64,000 bases of DNA from Polynucleobacter sp. MWH-UH19D (GCF_040409795.1 NZ_CP099571.1:620001-684000); one strand, 5' to 3'. Counted from the first letter of the stretch, positions 52,730 through 61,078 are shown. The notes: generated by a model from the letters alone, not told the origin. Numbers and translations are program-made.

Positions 52730-54007
52730 TTGGAACTATTTAGCCCCGAGTTTTTCTCAGCCTTAATGGCAATTATTGTGATTGATTTGGTCTTGGCTGG
52801 AGACAATGCCATTGTGATTGCAATGGCCGCCAGAAATTTGCCAGCCCACCTTCAGAAAAAAGCGATTGTTTGGGGCGCGGTTGGCGCTATTGCGGTTCGT
52901 AGCGCCATGACATTAGCAGTGGTGTATTTACTGAATATCCCAGGCTTGATGCTGATCGGTGGTCTGCTGCTAGTTTGGATTGCTTACAAACTACTGAACC
53001 CTGCAAAAGATGAAGACGGCGGTCATGACAATGCCTCAACCAGTTTTTGGGGCGCTATGAAAACCATCGTCATTGCTGATGCGGTGATGGGATTGGATAA
53101 CGTATTGGCAGTTGCAGGTGCATCACATGGAAGTTACTTATTAGTGGTTCTTGGTTTGCTCATTAGCATTCCAGTGGTGATTTGGGGATCGACGCAAATC
53201 TTGAAATTAGTTGAGCGCTTTCCATCGATTACCTATGTGGGTGCTGGTGTGCTCGCATGGACCGCTGCCAAGATGATGACCTCTGAGCCAATCGTGCAGG
53301 AGTGGCAGGTATTGAGTAACCCAGTGGTGGAATATGCAGTTCACGCATTAGTAATCTTGGGTGTCTTAGGTATTGGATTTATCAAGAGCAGACTAGCGCT
53401 TGAAGAGGTGATTGCGCCAGCTGTCGTTGTTCCGGATGCTTCAGAAATATTGCCTCTACAGCAGTCTCAGCAGTCTCAATCCTTAGGAGGAAATGCCATG
53501 AATAAGGTTCTTATTCCAGTTGATGGTTCTAGCAATGCACTATTAGCACTAAAGCATGCAGTCAAGATTTACGGCAAAGATACGCACACAGAGATTCATA
53601 TTTGTAATGTGCAGCCCAAAATTTATCGCCACATTGGTAAGTTCTTTAGTAAAGGCGATATTCAGGAATGGCAAGCAGAGAGAGCGAAGCAAGCTGCCAA
53701 ATCTGCGGCCGACTATCTTGAAAATGCAGGCGTGAGTTTCTCATTCACTTACGTGACTGGCGATAAGGGTGAGGCACTGCGAGATGAGGCCCAGCGTTTA
53801 GGCTGCAGTCGTATCGTCATCGGCTCTGCGAAGAAGAACACGCTAAGCCGACTATTTGAAAACTCAACTACTGCAAAATTGCTTGAGATCAGCGACATCC
53901 CAGTCGAGGTGATTACTGGTAAGTCGATCCCAGCGCTAGAGCGTTGGGGTATCCCAGTCATTGGTGCTGGCGCTGCAACCGCCTTGGTTGCAGCAGTCAT
54001 TGATTAA
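52730..54007 (+). CDS. TerC-family membrane protein fused to a universal stress protein (UspA) domain
   Basis: The 425-residue product starts at TTG. Residues 1-225 are a TerC/Alx-like membrane domain with about seven helices and the conserved acidic motifs DLVLAGDNAIVIA and DAVMGLDNVLAV; this family exports or handles manganese and other metals. Residues 257-395 are a UspA domain (NKVLIPVDGSSNALLALKHAV, CSRIVIGSAKKNTLSRLF), and the C-terminus has a last hydrophobic segment. A perfect ribosome site lies just before M257, in frame, so a separate UspA product may also be made. The neighbouring RND operon suggests a metal-stress locus. Confidence 0.9.
   Translation: MELFSPEFFSALMAIIVIDLVLAGDNAIVIAMAARNLPAHLQKKAIVWGAVGAIAVRSAMTLAVVYLLNIPGLMLIGGLLLVWIAYKLLNPAKDEDGGHDNASTSFWGAMKTIVIADAVMGLDNVLAVAGASHGSYLLVVLGLLISIPVVIWGSTQILKLVERFPSITYVGAGVLAWTAAKMMTSEPIVQEWQVLSNPVVEYAVHALVILGVLGIGFIKSRLALEEVIAPAVVVPDASEILPLQQSQQSQSLGGNAMNKVLIPVDGSSNALLALKHAVKIYGKDTHTEIHICNVQPKIYRHIGKFFSKGDIQEWQAERAKQAAKSAADYLENAGVSFSFTYVTGDKGEALRDEAQRLGCSRIVIGSAKKNTLSRLFENSTTAKLLEISDIPVEVITGKSIPALERWGIPVIGAGAATALVAAVID
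53485..53500 (+). promoter_or_regulatory. Internal ribosome site and start codon within the terC-uspA gene
   Basis: AGGAGG is followed seven bases later by an in-frame ATG (codon 257) that begins exactly at the UspA domain (MNKVLIPVDG). The placement at the domain border, after a Gln/Ser-rich linker, favours real internal initiation. It may also be the remnant of two once-separate genes. Confidence 0.65.
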
Positions 54008-54066
54008 CTAATTGATTCACCAACTGCTTAATTAATAGTCATAACAGTTCAGCGGTACTCCCATTA

Positions 54067-54091
54067 GCCCTCCTCGCGAGGGCATTTTTTT
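54067..54091 (+). terminator. Intrinsic terminator after terC-uspA
   Basis: GCCCTC pairs with GAGGGC around a five-base loop and is followed by A and seven T residues. Confidence 0.88.
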
Positions 54092-54122
54092 AAACAATTA
54101 TCATTAAAAAACAGAATTAAAT

Positions 54123-54140
54123 TCATTAAATATCTGCTTT
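54123..54140. promoter_or_regulatory. 18-base shared motif, copy 2 (hibernation-factor gene)
   Basis: TCATTAAATATCTGCTTT matches copies 1 and 3. ATTGACC follows after 23 bases, the same spacing as copy 1, and the ATG at 54197 lies 57 bases downstream. Confidence 0.6.
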
Positions 54141-54146
54141 ATTAAG

Positions 54147-54166
54147 AATATAGAGATCTCTATATT
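54147..54166. promoter_or_regulatory. Perfect 20-base palindrome upstream of the hibernation-factor gene
   Basis: AATATAGAGATCTCTATATT is a perfect palindrome with no spacer, lying between the 18-base motif and the start codon. It is a candidate operator for a dimeric regulator, or could form an mRNA hairpin near the start site. Confidence 0.55.
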
Positions 54167-54196
54167 GACCACATGAAGTTCAAAAAGGAGATCAAC

Positions 54197-54529
54197 ATGG
54201 ATGTGATTTTGGAATCAAAAGAAGTGGCAGAGCCAGAACTCAAGACCTTTACTGAGAATCGCGTCAAGTGCTCGTTAAAGCGGCTATTTTGGCTAGTGAG
54301 AAAAATCAAGGTCAGCTATAAGGCAGTACCTAGCTCCAAGAACTTATGCAATCAAAATTGCTCGATTGAGTTGCAAACCTTTGATCATCAAAAGGTCGAG
54401 TTCAGCGTTACGGCGCGGGACAAAAAGACTGCCCTAGAAATGGCTGTGAAGAAAGTCTACAAACACGTACAAAAAGTCTTTAACAAGGCGCAAAAATATG
54501 GTCGCTTATCGAGACATGTGTATGTTTAA
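54197..54529 (+). CDS. Ribosome hibernation factor-like (HPF/RaiA) protein
   Basis: The ATG at 54197 is chosen because AAGGAG lies seven bases upstream; an ATG at 54173 lacks a site. The 110-residue product has the beta-alpha-beta3-alpha layout of HPF/RaiA: MDVILESKEVAEPELKTFTE, then strands with CSIELQTFDHQKVEFSVTARD and the helix ALEMAVKKVYKHVQKVFNKA. It is basic, fitting rRNA binding, but diverged from typical HPF. Such factors inactivate ribosomes in stress or stationary phase. It shares an upstream motif with the TerC-UspA and Bug genes. Confidence 0.72.
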   Translation: MDVILESKEVAEPELKTFTENRVKCSLKRLFWLVRKIKVSYKAVPSSKNLCNQNCSIELQTFDHQKVEFSVTARDKKTALEMAVKKVYKHVQKVFNKAQKYGRLSRHVYV

Positions 54530-54870
54530 AACTTCTTCAGTTCAACCTATAAAAGATGATTGTGATCTAATAGATAAATAAGAAAATTAATAAACGGGGA
54601 GTAGCCTGCCCAGCAATGGGTCCCATACATCGACAATCCGACTGTAAAGTCCGGTGTATGGGTAAGTTTTTTAAGGCAAGACCATTTACTGCTGATATAG
54701 AAATGGCCTATTTACACAACATACTCCGTTTTTGGCAATCTAGCCTGATATGGTGCCTTGCTGCCCTAAATTGGGGAGGTTTGCGAGGTTTAGCTCCGCG
54801 TTTGAATATCACCATGTCTACCATGGGTAACATAAAAATCAGCAATGTCAAAAAGCGGGGGATCCAGGTA
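54530..54870. other. Leader region of the RND efflux operon
   Basis: This 341-base stretch contains the putative manganese riboswitch at 54591-54688 and about 180 further bases before the selected start of the first RND gene. An in-frame ATG at 54703 lies within AAATGG, which can pair with the riboswitch's closing strand. ATG at 54814 and 54823 are other possible starts. No separate gene was seen. Confidence 0.6.
54591..54688 (+). promoter_or_regulatory. yybP-ykoY-type manganese riboswitch
   Basis: The leader reads GGGGAGTAGCC near the 5' end and GGCAAGACC near the 3' end, the two invariant parts of this class. P1 forms from TAAACGG/CCATTTA with one mismatch and P2 from GCC/GGC. A CCCA-GCAA-TGGG tetraloop hairpin follows, then the 8-bp helix CCCATACA/TGTATGGG (54622-54629 with 54655-54662) enclosing TCGACAAT and CCGG as in the Lactococcus RNA. 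CCATTT can alternatively pair with AAATGG at 54701-54706, a plausible switch. Mn2+ is the known ligand of this class. Confidence 0.85.
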
Positions 54871-56130
54871 GTGTCTCGATGGTTTGCGGCCATCTTTGTC
54901 AGCAGTATTTTGCTCAATCATGCTGTTGCCCAAAATCAAAAGTCGTATTCACTCAATGAGCTCATCTTGCTGGCGTTGGAGTCAAGCCCTCAAGTTTTGG
55001 CTGCGCGTGATCAGTCCAAAGCGGTAAAAGGACAACTCTCTACAGCAAGAGCGATTCCCAATCCTGAGTTTGAAGTGGGCACTGGTCAGCAACGATCCGT
55101 GACTGGGCCACTCACAGTGGGCAACGTTTCTTCTTGGTCTGTGGTGCAGCCACTTGATATGCCCTACACCCGATTTCCACGAGTCAATGCAGCAGAGGCA
55201 TCGCTAAGATCTGCTGAAGCAACCCGAATCGCATTTGAGATTGAAACGATTTCAAAAGTACAGCAACGCTTTTATGAGTTAATGCGTCGCGAAGCAGAAT
55301 CTAAGGCAACCGAAGAAGATTTAAGTCTGACCAAGCAGATCCGTGATCGTATGCAGGTGCGCTATGACGTTGGTGAGACTGCTCGCTTTGAGTTGATTCG
55401 CTCGCAAACAGAGTTCCTCAATGCGCAAATCGCTGCTGAGTCGAGCAAATTAAGAGTCGAGCAAGCAAGAAGTGCTTTGCGCCAGGCTGTAGGACATGCT
55501 TTGCCAGCCAATTTTGTGGTGCTTGCTGAGCAACCCATAGTAGAGACATTGCCCCCATTAAATATCTTGCTATCTGAGTTGCAAGCTCAGAGCCCTGAAT
55601 TACAAAAAGCAAAAGCAGATGTTGAAGCGAGTGAATCAAAACTCAGTTTTGAGAAAAATGCACGCTTACCAAAGCTGGCATTTAAAGCCTCGCAGTACAA
55701 CGACCCTAACTTTACGGATCGACTCTATGGTCTGCAAATCTCCATCCCGATTTGGGATTTCAAGGGCGGCCAGATAGCAGAGGCCGAAGCCAATGCTTCA
55801 AAAGCCAGAAATCAATTAAATGCCCAGAGTCAAAGCTTGGATCAACAGTTAGAAACTGCTTACAAGCTTTATCAAATGGCCAGCTACCAAGTGAAAATTT
55901 TGGAACAAGAGGTGGTGCAGTTGGCTGCCAGTGCACAAAAGATTGCCGAAGTATCTTATCGCTATGGTGAGAGGGGCATGCTTGAGTATCTCGATGCTCA
56001 ACGAACCTTTCGTGCGGCAAGAAACGACTTAATTAGAGCTAGATTTGATTTAGCTTCTGTGACAACCGAGATTCAACGATTACGTGCAAACCCAGATTGG
56101 GTTGCCAAAATTGAAGGTACAAAGCAATGA
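54871..56130 (+). CDS. TolC/CzcC-like outer membrane efflux protein
   Basis: The GTG at 54871, with GGGGGA eight bases upstream, gives a standard signal peptide (MSRWFAAIF, ending NHAVA). The frame is open upstream to 54616, and ATGs at 54703, 54814 or 54823 are alternatives. The mature part has the paired coiled-coil repeats of outer-membrane factors (SLNELILLALESSPQVLAARDQ, GLQISIPIWDFKGGQIAEAEANASKA, YRYGERGMLEYLDAQRTFRAARNDLIRA). It forms the outer channel of the tripartite system encoded downstream. It lies behind a manganese-type riboswitch and shares ATGA with the next gene. Confidence 0.88.
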   Translation: MSRWFAAIFVSSILLNHAVAQNQKSYSLNELILLALESSPQVLAARDQSKAVKGQLSTARAIPNPEFEVGTGQQRSVTGPLTVGNVSSWSVVQPLDMPYTRFPRVNAAEASLRSAEATRIAFEIETISKVQQRFYELMRREAESKATEEDLSLTKQIRDRMQVRYDVGETARFELIRSQTEFLNAQIAAESSKLRVEQARSALRQAVGHALPANFVVLAEQPIVETLPPLNILLSELQAQSPELQKAKADVEASESKLSFEKNARLPKLAFKASQYNDPNFTDRLYGLQISIPIWDFKGGQIAEAEANASKARNQLNAQSQSLDQQLETAYKLYQMASYQVKILEQEVVQLAASAQKIAEVSYRYGERGMLEYLDAQRTFRAARNDLIRARFDLASVTTEIQRLRANPDWVAKIEGTKQ

Positions 56131-57473
56131 AAGAAAAAATTGCACAACTGATTAAATTCATCAGTCATTGGAAAGCGGTTCTGCTTGAGCAGGCAAAGCG
56201 CTACTCAACAGAATGGTTGAGCCAAGTGACCCAGACACAAAACCAGTATTACCAATTAGCTCATGATTGGTTGGGCACTCGCGTGCCTGTAGTCACTCAG
56301 CGCTATGATGCTGGACCAGCTTGGCTGAAAAAGGGGTTGTTTTATTTGCCATGGGTATTTTTATTCCTGATTACGCTCAATTACTTCAATGTATTTGATC
56401 GCAGCCCTGCAATTAAATCAGTGCAAGATCCAAACGTAGTAGTCGTAAATCCAGATTTGCACAAAATGATTTCCGATGGCAAGGTGCAAATTGCTCCGTT
56501 CGTTGAAGAGCTACGCGCTTCCGGAAGAATTGACTTTAATGAGCTCTTTCTCTCACGGATTGGTGCAAATGTGACGGGCAGGGTTTCTGAAATCCTGGCA
56601 GTGCCTGGCCAAATAGTAAAACAAGGTGATGTACTAGCCAAAATTACTTCTACTGAGCTCACCCAATCACAGCTTGCTTACTTAAAAGCCAAAAGTGCTA
56701 GTCAATTAGCTGATCAAGCTGCAAACCGCGCCAAGATTCTATATAAAGAAGATGTGATTGCTTTAGCTGAGTTGCAAAAGCGTGAAGCAGAATCTAGTAG
56801 TGCTCGGGCAGAGTTTCGCGCTGCGAATGATCAACTACGCGTACAAGGCATGGATCAAGCCAGTATTGATCGCCTGGCTAAATCAGGTGTGATTGAATCA
56901 ATCAACAATGTGATCGCAACCATCCCTGGAGAAATCGTTGAGCGCAAGATTAATAAAGGCCAAGTGGTGCAACCAGCCGATGCCTTATTTACCGTGGCTG
57001 ACCTGAGCACGCTTTGGGCAATTTCTGAAGTTCCAGAAAGTAATTCCTATTTAATTCGTAAGGGTCAAAAAGCTTCCTTATTTATTCCAGCTTTGCGCAA
57101 TCAAGAGATAGAGGGCACGGTTGCGCATGTGGATTCAATCGTCAATCCACAAACCCGTACCGTGGTTGTGCGGATGGAGTTGCCCAATAAAGAAGGGCAA
57201 ATTAAACCAGGCATGTTGGCAACCATGTTGATTGAAAGTCAGCCTGTTGAAAAAATGGTGGTGCCAGTAGGCGCGGTAGTGCGAGAAGATAACCATGACC
57301 ATGTCTTTGTCAGAATCGATGATGATCTCTATCGCATGGTGCCAGTCAAGCTTGGCCCTGAAGGCAGGGGATATCGCCCTGTGATTTCGGGATTAAAAGA
57401 TGGTCAAGAAATTGCGATTTCTGGCGCATACCATCTCAATACCGAACGTAAGCGTCAGCTTAGTGGTGGATAA
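56127..57473 (+). CDS. RND efflux periplasmic adaptor (CzcB/CusB type)
   Basis: The 448-residue product has one membrane helix near residues 75-92 (LFYLPWVFLFLITLNYF) after a cytoplasmic N-terminal segment of about 70 residues that is unusual for the family. The adaptor parts follow: GRVSEILAVPGQIVKQGDVLAKI (lipoyl half), a helical hairpin, ATIPGEIVERKINKGQVV and TLWAISEVPESNSYLI. It bridges the RND pump and the outer-membrane channel. It overlaps the previous gene by four bases. Confidence 0.92.
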   Translation: MKEKIAQLIKFISHWKAVLLEQAKRYSTEWLSQVTQTQNQYYQLAHDWLGTRVPVVTQRYDAGPAWLKKGLFYLPWVFLFLITLNYFNVFDRSPAIKSVQDPNVVVVNPDLHKMISDGKVQIAPFVEELRASGRIDFNELFLSRIGANVTGRVSEILAVPGQIVKQGDVLAKITSTELTQSQLAYLKAKSASQLADQAANRAKILYKEDVIALAELQKREAESSSARAEFRAANDQLRVQGMDQASIDRLAKSGVIESINNVIATIPGEIVERKINKGQVVQPADALFTVADLSTLWAISEVPESNSYLIRKGQKASLFIPALRNQEIEGTVAHVDSIVNPQTRTVVVRMELPNKEGQIKPGMLATMLIESQPVEKMVVPVGAVVREDNHDHVFVRIDDDLYRMVPVKLGPEGRGYRPVISGLKDGQEIAISGAYHLNTERKRQLSGG

Positions 57474-57476
57474 AAC

Positions 57477-60400
57477 ATGATCGAAAAAATCGTTCGCCTC
57501 TCGCTACAGCAACGCCTATTGGTAGTGATTATTGCCATCGTGCTGCTAGTGGCAGGATTGTTAGCAACCAAGCGTTTATCAGTTGACGCATTTCCGGATG
57601 TGACCAACGTGCAGGTGCAGGTAGCTGCTGAGGCGCCAGGTAAATCACCGGAAGAGATCGAACGTTTTGTCACAATTCCGATTGAGCTGGGTATGACGGG
57701 ATTGCCCGGTTTAACGGAGATGCGCTCATTAAATCGCAATGGTATTGCTGTGATCACGCTCGTCTTTACCGAAAAAACCGATATTTATTTTGCCCGCCAA
57801 TTAGTGACTGAGCGCTTAATTGAAGTAGCCTCCAAAATGCCGGTGGGTATTACCCCTGTATTGGCGCCACCTTCTACTGGATTGGGCGAGGTCTATCAAT
57901 ACACCTTAGATCATCCATCTGATCGCCATCGTGAGTTAACAGTGGATGAACTCTCTGAGCGTCGCGCCGTGCAAGACTGGATTGTTAGACCCATGTTGCG
58001 CTCGATTCCGGGGGTTGCAGAAATTAATACTCAAGGTGGCTATGCCAGAGAGTACCAAGTCTTAGTCAATCCAGAGCGCTTAAGACACTATCAAATTAGT
58101 TTGCATGATGTGTATCAGGCTTTAGCCAGAAATAATGCCAACTCTGGCGGTGGGCAGATGCCTAGTTATGCTGAGCGCTATTTAATTCGAGGTCTAGGTT
58201 TAATTACTAAGCCTGAAGATATCGGCAAAATTATTTTGAAAGAAGTAAAGGGTATTCCGGTCTACGTAAAGAACGTGGCCGAGGTCACCATTGGTAGTGA
58301 GATTCGTCAGGGCGCTGCTATCAAAAATGGTTATACCGAAAGTGTTGCCGGTATTGTGCAGATGATTCGTGGAGGCAATGCCCGCGAAGTAGTCAATCGC
58401 ATCAAACTGAAAGTTGCTGAGATCAACGAAGGCAAGTTATTGCCTGATGGCTTACAGATTGTGCCCTTCTACGACAGAACGGATCTCGTTAATGCAGCGA
58501 TGTTTAACGTTGCCAAGGTCTTGATCGAGGGCGTGATCTTGGTGATTATTTTGCTCTTCTTATTTTTAGGGGACGTGCGATCCTCTTTAATTGTGGTGGC
58601 AACGCTCTTGCTAACACCACTGCTGACATTCTTGGTCATGAATCGCTATGGCATTTCAGCAAACCTGATGTCATTGGGGGGCTTGGCCATTGCGATTGGC
58701 ATTATGGTCGATGGCTCAGTCGTAGTTGTCGAAAACACTTTTGCCAAATTGGGTGAGCGCTTAAAGTCAGGCGAATCAAAAAACCGGATTATTTTGGAAG
58801 CTGCAGCTGAAGTTGGTAAGCCAGTACTCTTTGGTGTGGGCATCATTATTTTGGTGTTTATGCCCTTGCTATCTTTAGAGGGTATGGAAGGCAAAATGTT
58901 TGCCCCTATGGCGATTACGATTGCCATTGCGCTAGCGATCTCCCTAATTTTGTCATTTACCTTATCTCCCGTACTTTGCTCATACATCTTGAAGGGTGGT
59001 AGCGAAGAAGATACCAAGATTGTGAAAAAACTGCGCACGCCATATGACCGTTGGCTGAACTGGAGCTTGAGCAATCCTAAATTGGTCGTTAAGCGCTCTT
59101 TAATCGCTTTGGGTCTGAGCTTAGTTGGATTTATGTTCCTAGGAAAATCATTTATTCCAGTCATGCAAGAGGGCTCGATTACGCCGGTGATTGTGCGCGC
59201 TCCGAATATTTCATTAGATGAGTCGATCAAGCTCGAGTTTGAAGCGATCAAACGCATTATGACTATTCCAGGCGTAGAGATGGCGGTATCGCGCTTGGGT
59301 AAGGGAGAATCTCCTGCCGATCCTGGTCAGCCCAATGAATCCGATCCAATTGTGACGCTCAAGCCTTTAGGCGATCGAGATCACACGCAAGAAGAGATTG
59401 CCCAGCAAATTCGTGACAAGTTAAAAACACTGCCAGGTATTGAGTTAGCAATTTCTCAACCGATTGCTGCGCGGGTTGATGAGATGGTCTCGGGAGTGCG
59501 CTCACAAGTGGCAGTGAAGATTTTTGGTGAAGATCTGGCTACCTTGCAAAAGCTGGGTTCACAAATCGGACAAATTCTCACCAAGATGAAAGGTAGTAAC
59601 GATTTGCGCATAGAGCAAGCATCAGGTCAAAATTATCTCAATATCAAAATTGATCGAGATGCGATTGCAAGGTATGGCATAAACGTCTCTGATGTGAATG
59701 AGGTGATTGAGACGGCAATTGGTGGCAAACAGGCCAGCACAATTTATGAGGGCGAGCGGCGCTTTCCATTGGTGCTGCGCTACCCCAGCACCTATAGAAA
59801 CAATATTGATGCTATCGAAAATATCATTTTGCATTCAGCAGATGGCGCGCAGGTTCTGCTACGAGATCTTGCTGAGATTACCTTAGTAGAAGGCCCAGCA
59901 CAAATATCGCGTGAGTCTGGAAGGCGTCGCCTAGTAGTTGGCGTAAACGTTGAAGGCCGAGATCTTGGTGGCTTTGTCAAAGAGGCGCAAGAGCTTATTG
60001 CAAAAAATGTGGAGTTGCCACAAGGCTATAACTTGCAATGGGGTGGTCAGTTTGAAAACATGCAAAGAGCGATGGCGCGCTTGATGATCATTATTCCGCT
60101 AACGATTTTGGCCATCTTCTTCCTGCTCTTTATGTTGTTTAAGTCGCTACGGTTAGCTGCACTCATTATTTTGGTGCTGCCATTCGCTTCAATTGGTGGC
60201 GTATTTGGCCTATTCTTTGCGGGCGAGTATTTGTCGGTCCCGGCGGCAGTTGGGTTTATCAATCTGTGGGGTATTGCAGTCTTAAATGGAGTCGTGCTGA
60301 TTTCGTTTATTAAGCAATTGCGTGAAGATGGCTACAGCATGGAAGAAGCGTTACTGCATGGCTGTGGACATCGCTTTAGGCCTGTGATGATGACTGCATC

Positions 60401-60572
60401 GGTTGCGATGCTGGCATTAGTGCCAATGTTATTTTCTGGTGGCCCTGGATCGGAGGTGACTCGTCCTTTGGCTGCAGTGGTGATTGCGGGCTTGATTACA
60501 TCAACAGCGCTGACTTTATTGGTGCTACCAGTCTTGTATAGGTGGTTTGAGGAGAGGGAGGTGGAAGCATGA
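57477..60572 (+). CDS. Heavy-metal RND efflux pump (CzcA/CusA family)
   Basis: The 1031-residue product is a full-length HME-RND pump with 12 membrane helices and two large periplasmic loops. SVDAFPDVTNVQVQ near the N-terminus and the helix-4 motif AIAIGIMVDGSVVVVEN are typical. That motif differs from the DFG...DGA form of CzcA and the DAA form of CusA, so the metal cannot be read from it. The riboswitch upstream suggests manganese. It pumps metal from periplasm or cytoplasm out through the TolC-like channel, driven by protons. It overlaps the next gene by four bases. Confidence 0.95.
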   Translation: MIEKIVRLSLQQRLLVVIIAIVLLVAGLLATKRLSVDAFPDVTNVQVQVAAEAPGKSPEEIERFVTIPIELGMTGLPGLTEMRSLNRNGIAVITLVFTEKTDIYFARQLVTERLIEVASKMPVGITPVLAPPSTGLGEVYQYTLDHPSDRHRELTVDELSERRAVQDWIVRPMLRSIPGVAEINTQGGYAREYQVLVNPERLRHYQISLHDVYQALARNNANSGGGQMPSYAERYLIRGLGLITKPEDIGKIILKEVKGIPVYVKNVAEVTIGSEIRQGAAIKNGYTESVAGIVQMIRGGNAREVVNRIKLKVAEINEGKLLPDGLQIVPFYDRTDLVNAAMFNVAKVLIEGVILVIILLFLFLGDVRSSLIVVATLLLTPLLTFLVMNRYGISANLMSLGGLAIAIGIMVDGSVVVVENTFAKLGERLKSGESKNRIILEAAAEVGKPVLFGVGIIILVFMPLLSLEGMEGKMFAPMAITIAIALAISLILSFTLSPVLCSYILKGGSEEDTKIVKKLRTPYDRWLNWSLSNPKLVVKRSLIALGLSLVGFMFLGKSFIPVMQEGSITPVIVRAPNISLDESIKLEFEAIKRIMTIPGVEMAVSRLGKGESPADPGQPNESDPIVTLKPLGDRDHTQEEIAQQIRDKLKTLPGIELAISQPIAARVDEMVSGVRSQVAVKIFGEDLATLQKLGSQIGQILTKMKGSNDLRIEQASGQNYLNIKIDRDAIARYGINVSDVNEVIETAIGGKQASTIYEGERRFPLVLRYPSTYRNNIDAIENIILHSADGAQVLLRDLAEITLVEGPAQISRESGRRRLVVGVNVEGRDLGGFVKEAQELIAKNVELPQGYNLQWGGQFENMQRAMARLMIIIPLTILAIFFLLFMLFKSLRLAALIILVLPFASIGGVFGLFFAGEYLSVPAAVGFINLWGIAVLNGVVLISFIKQLREDGYSMEEALLHGCGHRFRPVMMTASVAMLALVPMLFSGGPGSEVTRPLAAVVIAGLITSTALTLLVLPVLYRWFEEREVEA

Positions 60573-60892
60573 TGGAAGTGAAGGCGGTTATTCGCCCCAA
60601 TAAATTAGCTGCACTGAGAGCCGCGCTGCTAGATTCACCAGGCTTTCCTGGAATGACTGTTTCCAAAGTAGAGGGTTGTAGTGCGCCTTCTAAATCTGGA
60701 AAAGCCACCATTAAAGATGAGCTAACCGATTACTCGGCTAAGGTTCGTATTGAGATTGTTTGCAATGCTGAAATTGCCCCTGCCTTAATGGACAAAATTG
60801 TTTCGGTTTGCCAAACAGGGCAGATGGGTGATGGCGTTGTCTGGTGTACCCCGGTGCCAAAAGCATTTTTTATTGCTAAATCATCAACTTAA
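60569..60892 (+). CDS. PII-like signal protein linked to the metal efflux pump
   Basis: The 107-residue product has the PII ferredoxin-like fold: MMEVKAVIRPNKLAALRAAL, GMTVSKVEGCSAPSK with a shortened T-loop, YSAKVRIEIVCNAEIAPALMDKIVSV and GDGVVWCTPV. The uridylylation Tyr and full T-loop of GlnB are absent. PII-like proteins of this type (the PII-NG group) are known beside CusABC pumps and probably sense a small ligand or the metal. It is translationally coupled to the pump gene by overlap. Confidence 0.85.
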   Translation: MMEVKAVIRPNKLAALRAALLDSPGFPGMTVSKVEGCSAPSKSGKATIKDELTDYSAKVRIEIVCNAEIAPALMDKIVSVCQTGQMGDGVVWCTPVPKAFFIAKSST

Positions 60893-60959
60893 GCGGTCTG
60901 TAGGATGATTTGACGCATGTATTTGAAAGGCTTTTATTCAGTAAATAGATGAATTAACA

Positions 60960-60977
60960 TCAATATAAATCTGCTTT
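60960..60977. promoter_or_regulatory. 18-base shared motif, copy 3 (Bug-protein gene)
   Basis: TCAATATAAATCTGCTTT matches copies 1 and 2. At the spacing where they have ATTGACC this one has ATCTACA (61001), a partial match. It lies 102 bases before the ATG at 61079. Confidence 0.55.
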
Positions 60978-61033
60978 ATACGAATGATTTGAGTAGTAGT
61001 ATCTACATAGAGTCATATTAGAAGTAAATAAGC

Positions 61034-61055
61034 AGCAACTGAGAAGCAACTGAGA
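61034..61055. repeat. Tandem 11-base repeat in the Bug-gene leader
   Basis: AGCAACTGAGA occurs twice in direct succession, followed by a partial third unit (AGTAAC). It lies within the leader, 24 bases before the start codon. No function is apparent. Confidence 0.6.
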
Positions 61056-61078
61056 AGTAACCTCAATAGGAGAAAAGA

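Noticed and set aside
54616..54870. Coding extension of the TolC-like gene to the first ATG of the open frame (54616)
   Set aside because: That ATG lies inside the riboswitch core and the added residues do not resemble an outer-membrane factor or a signal peptide.
61034..61055. Short direct repeats as a CRISPR remnant
   Set aside because: The units are 11 bases, in direct contact, without spacers; there are no cas genes.
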